A DNA stretch of 6,921 nucleotides from Syntrophomonadaceae bacterium (GTDB lineage: Bacteria > Bacillota_D > Dethiobacteria > DTU022), in NCBI GenBank assembly GCA_003551865.1, contig PUNU01000221.1, positions 1-6,921 of the forward strand, in the 5' to 3' direction. How positions within the stretch are numbered: position 1 is the stretch's first letter; every line of letters begins with the position of its first letter. Position numbers and translations under genes: made by a program. The notes under the pieces are model-generated. The model had not been told where the DNA came from. It searched no databases and saw nothing but the letters and a program-made list of their open reading frames with translations. Below are positions 1 through 6,170 of the stretch, piece by piece.

Positions 1-3000
1 CTTTCCAGGGGCTGGGCCAGGCGCCGGTTGACCGCCACCAGGTCGTCCTGCACTACTACGGCGTTGATCTTGCCCAACTGCTCCAGGAGGTGGTAGGCCC
101 TGGTTTCCAGAATAGCCCGGTACGGTTTCATCCGGCTTGGTCCCACTGCTTCGTCGTGTTCAGAGAGGTAATGGGTGATATAGTTTTCGCGAAATTGTTT
201 GAACTCCCGTTTCAACCTGTCCCGGTATTTTTCTTCCCAGAGGATCGATTCTTCGTCGAGCAGTTCGGCCAGCAGATTGTAACTCTTGCGCAGTTGAGCA
301 TATTTTTCTTCGGCGGGAATAACCAGGGATTCGTCTTTTATGTAATGAGCCAGGCGGAGGATTTCCGGCAGGTCCCCGGAAAAGAAATTTTCCAGGGCTG
401 CCAGGCGGTTCCAGTCGTCTATGATTAGTGGGGAAGACTGACAGGCTGCCAGGAAGCGTTCCAGGCCTTCACGGGAGGCGTATGATGTTTTGATTTCTTC
501 CAGGAAAACCATAAAACGGTTGGCAGTTTTATTTAAATTTTCCCAGTTTACCGCTCCAAAGAGAGGATGATCTTTTAACTGTTCGATCCGCTTGCTTATT
601 TCTGCAGTCTTCCTGGTCCACTCCACTTTAAAATTAATCACTGCTTCCCAGGCCTGTTGTTGGGCGGCGAAAGTGAGCGGTCCGCTGCGCAGCCGCGGCG
701 GCAGGAAGGGCAGATCGGCTAAAACCTTTTGCAGTTCCGGCCGAATTAAAGATCCGGGCCCAATTTCTTCAATGTTCCAGAAGCGGTAGTAGTTAACCTG
801 GGAAGGAGAGAGTCGCTTTCCACCCTGGTAGGCGGAAACAGCGCCGCTTAAAATTGCCGCCGTGCCGAGCACTTGAAAACAGGTGGTCCCTAAGCCGAAT
901 GGCCCTTTGCGCAGCTGCCAGTAAAGCTTTTCCAGAGAAATTCGCCCCTCTGTAGGGATGCGGTTCAGAAACTCCGCCGTCAGGGGCGATGTTTTGGGGT
1001 TAATCTCCAGCTGATAATCCTGGCCTTTCTTTTTTACCAGACCCAGGGGAACCAGGAAGTTTTCGATCACCATCTTGTTGCCCCGCTCCAACCCTTCTTC
1101 TTCCAGCCGGGGTGAAAACAAAATATCCAGGGTGCGCTGCATCAAACTGCCGGGGAGCTGTTCGCTTAGCGGCCTGATTTCGTAGTGGCGGGGATAGCGT
1201 TCTTTTAAAATTTCAGCGGCCACCCGCGAGATCATTTCCGGCAGAGACACATAGCCAAAAGAGGTCGGCGCGGGCATCTGCTCGCCGGCCCGCAAACGGC
1301 CCTGGAAATAGAGGTTGCGGAAAACCTCTTTGATTTTCTCTTTTTCCTCGGATATTATGGTGGTCATTTGTTTGTTGATTTGCCGGCCTTCCGGGCTGTC
1401 GTCGGTCGAGTGCTCTTCCTGCAGGTGCCGGTAGGCACAGGCCCGGCGCAGCTGTTCCTCTTCCTGAGGTGTAATCCTGCGCGGTACCCACAGGGCCGTT
1501 GATCGGCGCAGGTCGGCGTTTAAGTTTTCAAAAATTGCCCGCCAGGGTGTAGACGATTGATCATCGGTGGTAAAGGAGGGCGGGAGCAGGAAGAAAATGA
1601 AATCAGTTTCCCGGCTGTTTAGCTCTTCGCGCAGTTCTTCAAGGTAGTTTGCAGAAAGCTCTTCCGGCGAATAGAAGACAACCTTGCCGCTGCGCTTTGT
1701 GTTTTGCCAGGTTATCTCCTGATCTCTTATCGGTTCCTGCTGCAGCTGCTTTAAGGGAAGATAGACTTCGTCAACCCACGGCAGCAGGTTGTGGATCACT
1801 TTTGGGTCGCCGGGAGCAAACGAACTGATCAGGTAATCAAGTTTTTTCTGCATCAGCAGGGTGACGTCGGCTTTAAGGTCGATAGTGTAGATTTTTGTTC
1901 CGCTGTCATCTTCTTCGACACTGATGTAAGCGCCGTGAGCGTGCAGTTGTTCCATTACCTCGCTGATATAGTCGTAGTTTATCAAGCTTTCAAGACCGCT
2001 GTAGCGGAAAAGCAGCAGCCGGGTTAATTCTTCTGCCGTATATTTTTGGGGGGCCCGGGCCAGAGCCCCCAGGATCAAGAGTTTCAAGAGGCGCAAAGCC
2101 ACTTTGGCGTCGGCCGAGTCCTTAAAAATGCGCTCCGCTTCCCGTTCATAATAGTGGTAGACCTGCTCGCTGTATGGGCTGGTTTCCACCGTTTCACGCA
2201 GGCGATCCCGGAAATGGTCGAAGATATAGTCGGGCGTAAGCAGTTCGGCAGCCGGTTGTTCAAGGAAGGGGGCAATTCCCCGTCCGGCGTCACCAAGTAG
2301 GCGGTAGTGAATGAAATCAATCACTCCCCGGTGCTGGGAAAACAGCGGACGCAGTTCGTCGAGCAAATCCACAGTGGCCGGGTGGACCGGGTAAAGGTCG
2401 TAAAAATCCTGGCGGGAAAAGGGTAGTTTTCCGAAAGCACCCTGCAGCTCTTCCAGTATTTGAGGCAGAGTGGTTTCAGCCGGTTCTTTTTTCTGCACCA
2501 GCCTTCCGGAGACAATTTCTTTGACGTGTTCGCCGGAAAGGTGAAAACGGATCGGATAGCGGTCTTTGATTTTATGGAGCAGTTCACCCGAGAGTGATCC
2601 CGTTGTTTCGATGTTTTCCTGCATGGTGGCCACGATCCAGGCCGGGATGGCTTCGGCAAATTCGCCCAGGTATTGCAGAAAGCGCACATCTTCGTTGTAA
2701 GTCCGGGCATTTTCCTTGGACCGCAGGAACTCGGAGAGCTCGTCGACCAGCAAGACCAGGCCGCCCCAACCGCCTTCTGGTAAAGCGTTTTTCAGGGTTT
2801 TGAATGCTTCCTGTCTGGTTAGTTTCTGCAGGTCTAAGGGCAGTTTGGCCGCTTTTTCGTCGGTAAATGCGCCACGTAGTTTTGTCTCCAATTGTTTTAA
2901 GACGATCTTTTCCAGGTATTCACGGTTGCTGTGTTCCACCAGGGAGATTTCCACCACCAGGGGGTTGACCGAAGCGGCTTCATCCAGCAAGCCGCTCATT

Positions 3001-3305
3001 TCGCCGCCTGTTGAATCACTTTTCCGGCATGATTCGTCAAAAAACCGGCGCGATTCCGCGTCGCTGATGATCAAGCTTAAGATGTTTAAGAGGTGCGATT
3101 TTCCGGAACCGTAGTTGCCGATAACGAAAAAACCCTCGCCGCGGGGTGCGGAGATCTTTTTTAAGATATTGGTGATGGCAAAGGTGGCCTCACCGGTAAG
3201 GATAAATGTTTCCACCAGGTGGCGCCGCAGATCGCTGTCGCCCAGATCGGCGAGGCGAATGACGGTGCGTACCGGTGGAACGAGGACCAGGTCTCCAACT
3301 TTCAT
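1..3305 (-). CDS. Giant P-loop ATPase, DUF6079 / PglY-BrxC-like (3' end missing)
   Basis: The frame is open for 1101 codons from ATG 3305 to the left edge, and no stop was found on reading every codon. An N-terminal region beginning MKVGDLVLVPPVRTVIRL leads to Walker A GNYGSGKSH (residues 63-71), Walker B LVLLVDE (183-189) and a sensor-1-like strand IVATMQE (224-230). A segment DRYPIRFHLSG follows, as in AAA+-type ATPases. Residues about 400-440 look like a winged helix (LLKLLILGALARAP), and about 775-830 carry a second helical module with KGPFGLGTTCFQVLG. From about 880 the chain is mostly charged helix, possibly coiled coil. From memory of the family, the N-terminus and layout match DUF6079 proteins, which include PglY/BrxC-type ATPases of BREX defence islands and are usually about 1200 residues, so perhaps 100 or more residues lie outside. 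It is probably a cytoplasmic ATP-driven remodelling protein. It is second in an operon, 3 bases after the TPR gene. The ATPase call is firm; the BREX link is inferred. Confidence 0.85.
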   Translation of the reverse strand, partial: MKVGDLVLVPPVRTVIRLADLGDSDLRRHLVETFILTGEATFAITNILKKISAPRGEGFFVIGNYGSGKSHLLNILSLIISDAESRRFFDESCRKSDSTGGEMSGLLDEAASVNPLVVEISLVEHSNREYLEKIVLKQLETKLRGAFTDEKAAKLPLDLQKLTRQEAFKTLKNALPEGGWGGLVLLVDELSEFLRSKENARTYNEDVRFLQYLGEFAEAIPAWIVATMQENIETTGSLSGELLHKIKDRYPIRFHLSGEHVKEIVSGRLVQKKEPAETTLPQILEELQGAFGKLPFSRQDFYDLYPVHPATVDLLDELRPLFSQHRGVIDFIHYRLLGDAGRGIAPFLEQPAAELLTPDYIFDHFRDRLRETVETSPYSEQVYHYYEREAERIFKDSADAKVALRLLKLLILGALARAPQKYTAEELTRLLLFRYSGLESLINYDYISEVMEQLHAHGAYISVEEDDSGTKIYTIDLKADVTLLMQKKLDYLISSFAPGDPKVIHNLLPWVDEVYLPLKQLQQEPIRDQEITWQNTKRSGKVVFYSPEELSANYLEELREELNSRETDFIFFLLPPSFTTDDQSSTPWRAIFENLNADLRRSTALWVPRRITPQEEEQLRRACAYRHLQEEHSTDDSPEGRQINKQMTTIISEEKEKIKEVFRNLYFQGRLRAGEQMPAPTSFGYVSLPEMISRVAAEILKERYPRHYEIRPLSEQLPGSLMQRTLDILFSPRLEEEGLERGNKMVIENFLVPLGLVKKKGQDYQLEINPKTSPLTAEFLNRIPTEGRISLEKLYWQLRKGPFGLGTTCFQVLGTAAILSGAVSAYQGGKRLSPSQVNYYRFWNIEEIGPGSLIRPELQKVLADLPFLPPRLRSGPLTFAAQQQAWEAVINFKVEWTRKTAEISKRIEQLKDHPLFGAVNWENLNKTANRFMVFLEEIKTSYASREGLERFLAACQSSPLIIDDWNRLAALENFFSGDLPEILRLAHYIKDESLVIPAEEKYAQLRKSYNLLAELLDEESILWEEKYRDRLKREFKQFRENYITHYLSEHDEAVGPSRMKPYRAILETRAYHLLEQLGKINAVVVQDDLVAVNRRLAQPLE

Positions 3306-3308
3306 TGC

Positions 3309-4325
3309 TTATGCTTCCTCCTGTTTGTTTTCCGCCGCTTTTTTCAACTTGCGGAGTGCCCCGTACAGTTCTTTTCGGTGGGGGTATTTTTGAAGCAGCT
3401 CTTCAAAAAATTCCGCAGCCTCTTTTTCTCGGCCCAGTTCCACGGCGTCCTTAAGCAGAGAAGCCTTGGCCGTTTTATCATCGGGACGGTGGTCCAGCAG
3501 AAGCTTTAAAAGGGGCCAGGATTCCTCTTTTTTGTCCAGGCGCCTGTAGGTAAAAAGTAGCTGTGATAAGGCTAACAGGTTTTTGGGGTCAAGCTCCCTT
3601 GCTTTTTGATAGGCCTCAAGGGCTGCATTTTCATCACCCGCTTTACGGAAAAGATTGCCTAAAAGCAGGTGCAGGTGAGGGTTTTCTTTGCGTTTGCCCA
3701 CCTTGATAATTTTCTGCAGCTGTGAAGCAGCCTCACCCGGCTCCATGTTCTTAAGCTTCGCTTTCATCTGTTCAGCATAAAGGATAAAATTGTTTTCTTC
3801 AACTTCGTCAGAAAAAAAACGGTTTTTATCTGCTTTGCCGGAGTTGGCGGTTAATTTTTCTTGCAGGGTATTGTACTGCTTTAACAGGTAGCTGTCCCGG
3901 GGGTATTTCTGCAGGGCTTCGTGTAAAACTGTCAAGGCATCTTCGACTTTGCCGTCCAGTTCCAGAGCCCGGGCCAACCGTCCCGCCCGGAAAGGATTAG
4001 GGGCGTAATCGTATGCTTTTTGCAGATTTTCAACCGCCTCAGCGGTTTCTCTGTTTTCCAGGGCAACCATGCCCAGGACCGTAAGGGCGGTAACCTGTTT
4101 CGGCATTTTTTCCAGCACTTCCAGGGCCGTCTCCCGGGCTGTGGCAGTGTTTCCTTGACGCAGCTGAACATCGGCCAGGTTTGCTTTTAATACATTGTGT
4201 TCAAAACTGCCGGGGAGCTGTCCTCCCAGAGCTTCATGAATCAGCATTTCCGCTTCCGAGAATTTTTTCTCCCGGCGCAGCTGCCAGCTTTGATCGAGTA
4301 TTTCTTTAAAATCAATTTTGGCCAT
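3309..4325 (-). CDS. Tetratricopeptide-repeat (TPR) protein, 338 residues
   Basis: Complete gene from ATG 4325 to TAA 3309, with a GGTGA Shine-Dalgarno-like site (4340-4336) about ten bases before the start. The protein is almost wholly helical, with no signal peptide or membrane segment, so it should be cytoplasmic. TPR units are visible around residues 10-33, 43-75, 78-110 (ALTVLGMVALENRETAEAVE), 112-143, 216-248 (LLLGNLFRKAGDENAALEAY, near consensus), 250-282 and 284-316. A non-TPR charged linker (about 150-185) splits them into two arrays. No catalytic motif is visible. TPR arrays bind partner proteins, so the likely role is scaffold or adaptor. As first gene of the operon, translationally coupled to the giant P-loop ATPase, it may work with that ATPase; this is inferred from position. 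The C-terminus is lysine- and glutamate-rich (AAENKQEEA). No specific ortholog was recognised. Confidence 0.9.
   Translation of the reverse strand: MAKIDFKEILDQSWQLRREKKFSEAEMLIHEALGGQLPGSFEHNVLKANLADVQLRQGNTATARETALEVLEKMPKQVTALTVLGMVALENRETAEAVENLQKAYDYAPNPFRAGRLARALELDGKVEDALTVLHEALQKYPRDSYLLKQYNTLQEKLTANSGKADKNRFFSDEVEENNFILYAEQMKAKLKNMEPGEAASQLQKIIKVGKRKENPHLHLLLGNLFRKAGDENAALEAYQKARELDPKNLLALSQLLFTYRRLDKKEESWPLLKLLLDHRPDDKTAKASLLKDAVELGREKEAAEFFEELLQKYPHRKELYGALRKLKKAAENKQEEA
3317..3322 (-). promoter_or_regulatory. Shine-Dalgarno site of the giant ATPase, inside the TPR gene
   Basis: A perfect AGGAGG on the minus strand lies 11 bases before ATG 3305. It sits inside the last codons of the TPR gene, whose stop (TAA, 3311-3309) lies between it and the start. 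This arrangement fixes the ATPase start and suggests that its translation is coupled to that of the TPR protein. The 11-base spacer is a little long. Confidence 0.75.
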
Positions 4326-4361
4326 TATTGCCTGCTCACCGCTTTATGATATTATGATTAA

Positions 4362-4367
4362 AGTATA
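4362..4367 (-). promoter_or_regulatory. Possible -10 box for the TPR-ATPase operon
   Basis: TATACT on the minus strand (4367-4362) matches the sigma-A -10 consensus at five of six positions. It lies in a 40-base AT-rich stretch about 37 bases before the ATG at 4325. An alternative -10 is CATAAT slightly nearer the gene. No convincing -35 hexamer is found 16-18 bases upstream of either, so the exact start point is uncertain. Confidence 0.35.
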
Positions 4368-4393
4368 ATAAAAAGTAACATCGCAGGTCGGGT

Positions 4394-4421
4394 GGCGTAT
4401 AGCCTGCAGGATCATTACGCC
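4394..4421. promoter_or_regulatory. Imperfect dyad, possible operator
   Basis: GGCGTA (4394-4399) and TACGCC (4416-4421) form a perfect 6-base inverted repeat. The loop contains CCTGCAGG (4403-4410), itself an 8-base palindrome lying one base off the dyad centre. The site is just upstream of the putative TPR promoter and between two divergent genes, a usual place for a regulator-binding site. There is no T-run after it, so it does not resemble an intrinsic terminator. The function is inferred from position and symmetry only. Confidence 0.35.
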
Positions 4422-4582
4422 GGTCCCCGCCTGATTATTGAAATAGTATTGAGTGATTCGCTGTTAATTACGGTTCTTCCTGCAGTTAAAAGAAACAATG
4501 TTTGCCGGAGGGCACAATAAATAGATGCAGCAGGTAATCAGTGCCCTTGATGCAAGAATTGCCGGAGGGGTAGAAAGGGGAT

Positions 4583-4635
4583 GTAGCAGGCACCCCGTCC
4601 CCTTGCTACGTAGCAGGTACCCCGTCCCCTTGCTA
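4583..4635 (+). repeat. 26-base direct repeat, two copies at period 27
   Basis: Copies at 4583-4608 and 4610-4635 differ at one base (C4591 versus T4618). Each begins GTAGCAGG and ends CCCCGTCCCCTTGCTA, so the ends TAGCA and TGCTA are inverted and each copy can fold into a small hairpin. An overlapping alternative stem pairs AAGGGGA (4575-4581) with TCCCCTT (4598-4604). The GGGGACGGGG core read on the minus strand is reminiscent of short dispersed repeats in clostridial genomes, but that is memory and was not tested. Confidence 0.8.
4604..4615. repeat. Perfect 12-base palindrome at the repeat junction
   Basis: TGCTACGTAGCA is fully self-complementary. It is formed where the end of the first 26-base copy meets the start of the second. 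It could be a protein-binding site or only a by-product of joining repeats that have inverted ends. Confidence 0.6.
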
Positions 4636-4648
4636 TGCGAAAATTGAT

Positions 4649-4655
4649 GGAGGGG
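4649..4655 (+). promoter_or_regulatory. Shine-Dalgarno site of the MFS transporter, possibly sequestered
   Basis: GGAGGGG precedes ATG 4660 with 6 bases between GGAGG and the start, and this fixes the transporter start. The segment GAGGGG (4650-4655) can pair with CCCCTT (4626-4631) in the second repeat copy: five Watson-Crick pairs and one G-U, with an 18-base loop. The earlier copy's C-runs offer the same pairing. Whether this folding occurs is untested. Confidence 0.6.
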
Positions 4656-4659
4656 CACA

Positions 4660-6057
4660 ATGGCTGGGATATCAACTGAAAGCTTAACGAAAAGAGGCCA
4701 GGTTAGTTATGCTGCCGGCAGCGCCGCTTTTACCATGCTGGAGAGGCTGATTCTGCTTTATGTGCCGTTTTATTTTCTGCCGCCGCGGGAGTTGAATTTG
4801 CCAAACCTTATCCCGGAGGAGGCTTACCTGGGTCTGGTTACCGTTCTTGGAGCGGCTTTGGCCCTGGGCAGGATCGTTGATGCTGCCGCCGATCCGGTAG
4901 TGGCCTCTTTGAGCGATAATCTCCGCCTGGGCCAGGGGCGGCGCAAACCTTTTTTACTCTGGAGTGCACTGCCGCTGGCCGGTTTTACGCTGCTGATTTT
5001 TTGCCCGCCTAATCTGGGGCAGGAACACCTGCTTAACGGCATCTGGCTGGCGTTAATGATGGGCCTTTTTTACCTGGCCTTTACCGCTTACGTAAACCCG
5101 TATTTATCGTTGATCTCGGAGCTGGGCCATACAGATGCCATTCGCATCAACCTGTCCACCCTTATCGCCCTGTCCGGCATGCTGGGGATGGTGCTTATTA
5201 CTGTTCTGTTTCCTGAAATAGTCGGCCGCCTTCAGGATGCAGGCACAGGGCTGCGTGCCTCCTACCGGTACGCTGTTGCCGGAGCGGCACTGCCTTCACT
5301 GCTCCTGCTTTACCTGGCCGGTTTGAGTTTTAATGAATCCAGGCACTGCCGGCCCGTAACTTCCCCAGGGCTGGGTTTATGGAAATCCCTGGGACAAACC
5401 TTGAAGGTGAGGCCTTTTCGCCGGTTCGTGTTTGGAGAGGTGTTTATGCAGTTTTCCATGAACATCGTTACCCTGGGGATGCTCTACTACACCGTGGTCA
5501 TATTTCAGCGTGAACAGCGCTTTATGACCGTGCTGGCCGCCCTTGTTTTCGGCAGCGCCCTTCTGTCTTTTCCCCTGATTAATGCCGCCGCCAAAAAAAT
5601 TGGCAAAGGCAAAATTCTTACTTTGTCTGCATTAATTCTCGCTCTTTGCACCTTGGCCGTGTTCTTGTTCAGCTTTAACATGACCGGGATCTTCTTTTAT
5701 TTGGGGGTGGGCGTGTTTGCCCTGGCCGGGATTCCCACGGCGGCTTTTAGTATCCTGGTCAACCCTACCATTGCCGAGATCGCCCGTTCGGAAGCGGTTA
5801 AAACCGGCGGCCGCCGGGAGGCGATCTTTTTTGGGACCAGGGCCGTTCCGCTTAAGATCACTATAGCCATAGCCGGGGGAGTTTTTGGTTTTTTGCTGTC
5901 CGTTTTCGGCAGGGATATAGCCGATCCCCTGGGAGTGCAGCTTACGCTTCTGCTGGTTTCCCTGGCCAGCCTGGCCGCTTTTTTTGTCTTCCGGGGTTAC
6001 CCGGAAAAAGAGGTTAAGGAAGCCCTGCAGGAGGAAGAAGAGATTTTTGGCTGCTGA
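4660..6057 (+). CDS. MFS transporter, GPH cation-symporter type, 465 residues
   Basis: Complete gene from ATG 4660 with a strong Shine-Dalgarno site. About twelve hydrophobic segments are visible (near residues 18-40, 55-78, 98-117, 126-147, 165-185, 205-224, 255-282, 288-308, 319-338, 343-365, 396-418 and 426-446), with a cytoplasmic loop around 225-255 and an acidic C-terminal tail (EVKEALQEEEEIF). The sequence RIVDAAADPVVASLSD followed by GRRKPF (71-98) is the GPH/MFS_2 signature, and D74 and D78 correspond in pattern to the two helix II aspartates used for cation binding in MelB. IAEIARSEAVKTGGRREAIF (371-390) matches the second family motif. Members are secondary transporters, often for sugars or glycosides, driven by Na+ or H+. 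The substrate here is unknown; the aldehyde dehydrogenase downstream argues that a plain sugar should not be assumed. The inner-membrane transporter call is firm, the subfamily fairly firm. Confidence 0.88.
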   Translation: MAGISTESLTKRGQVSYAAGSAAFTMLERLILLYVPFYFLPPRELNLPNLIPEEAYLGLVTVLGAALALGRIVDAAADPVVASLSDNLRLGQGRRKPFLLWSALPLAGFTLLIFCPPNLGQEHLLNGIWLALMMGLFYLAFTAYVNPYLSLISELGHTDAIRINLSTLIALSGMLGMVLITVLFPEIVGRLQDAGTGLRASYRYAVAGAALPSLLLLYLAGLSFNESRHCRPVTSPGLGLWKSLGQTLKVRPFRRFVFGEVFMQFSMNIVTLGMLYYTVVIFQREQRFMTVLAALVFGSALLSFPLINAAAKKIGKGKILTLSALILALCTLAVFLFSFNMTGIFFYLGVGVFALAGIPTAAFSILVNPTIAEIARSEAVKTGGRREAIFFGTRAVPLKITIAIAGGVFGFLLSVFGRDIADPLGVQLTLLLVSLASLAAFFVFRGYPEKEVKEALQEEEEIFGC

Positions 6058-6170
6058 AGTCAGTCTACATTTCTCAGCAAGCGGGATTAATTCTGCCAAA
6101 TCCTGCCCCTTTTCCTCCATCCAGCAGACAGTGGCATCTCTACCTGCAGCCAGAAAGGGAGTGTCGAAAA

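Larger units (their letters stand above)
4326..4659. other. Divergent intergenic region
   Basis: These 334 bases separate the starts of the leftward TPR gene and the rightward transporter gene, so both promoters should lie here. The left part (4341-4380) is AT-rich. The middle (4383-4430) is GC-rich and holds an imperfect dyad. The right part (4502-4659) is made of degenerate repeats that lead into the transporter start. No credible small gene was found: the only open frames lack ribosome-binding sites or simply translate the repeats. For the transporter, TTGAAA (4438-4443) could be a -35, but no good -10 follows at normal spacing, so its promoter is unresolved. Confidence 0.7.
4502..4659 (+). 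repeat. Degenerate repeated leader carrying three Shine-Dalgarno-like copies
   Basis: Three related segments begin at 4502 (TTGCCGGAGGGCACAATAA), 4559 (TTGCCGGAGGGGTAGAAAG) and 4644 (TTGATGGAGGGGCACAATGG). The last is the actual ribosome-binding site and start of the transporter gene. The first two are 57 bases apart, and each is followed by a related block beginning GATGCAGCAGG (4524) or GATGTAGCAGG (4580) and containing CCCTTG. The layout suggests an old tandem duplication of the region in front of the transporter gene, followed by divergence and by a further 27-base duplication. Confidence 0.6.

Noticed and set aside
1213..1491. Minus-strand 92-codon frame, and the many plus-strand frames across 90-3500
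   Set aside because: All overlap the long ATPase or TPR frames in other phases, have no coherent protein features, and the ATPase frame is unbroken throughout.
1144..4221. An identical 18-base string at 1144-1161 and 4204-4221
   Set aside because: Both lie in frame in the two leftward genes and encode the same short QLPGS stretch. With shared codon use this is best seen as coincidence; no flanking similarity exists.
4498..4524. Eight-codon upstream frame ATG-TAG that could be a leader peptide
   Set aside because: It has no ribosome-binding site before the ATG and no codon pattern hinting at attenuation.
4464..4658. Minus-strand open frame of 64 codons in the intergenic region
   Set aside because: It starts at a GTG overlapping the transporter's ribosome-binding site, has no Shine-Dalgarno site and mainly translates the 27-base repeat (a repeated KGTG-LL pattern). 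It is almost certainly not a gene.
5632..6120. 162-codon minus-strand frame opposite the end of the transporter gene
   Set aside because: It is antisense to the well-supported membrane protein, and its composition is the polar shadow of hydrophobic codons.
6058..6170. Possible terminator or second promoter between the transporter and the aldehyde dehydrogenase
   Set aside because: No stem followed by a T-run and no convincing -35/-10 pair was seen; the gap appears to be plain operon spacing.
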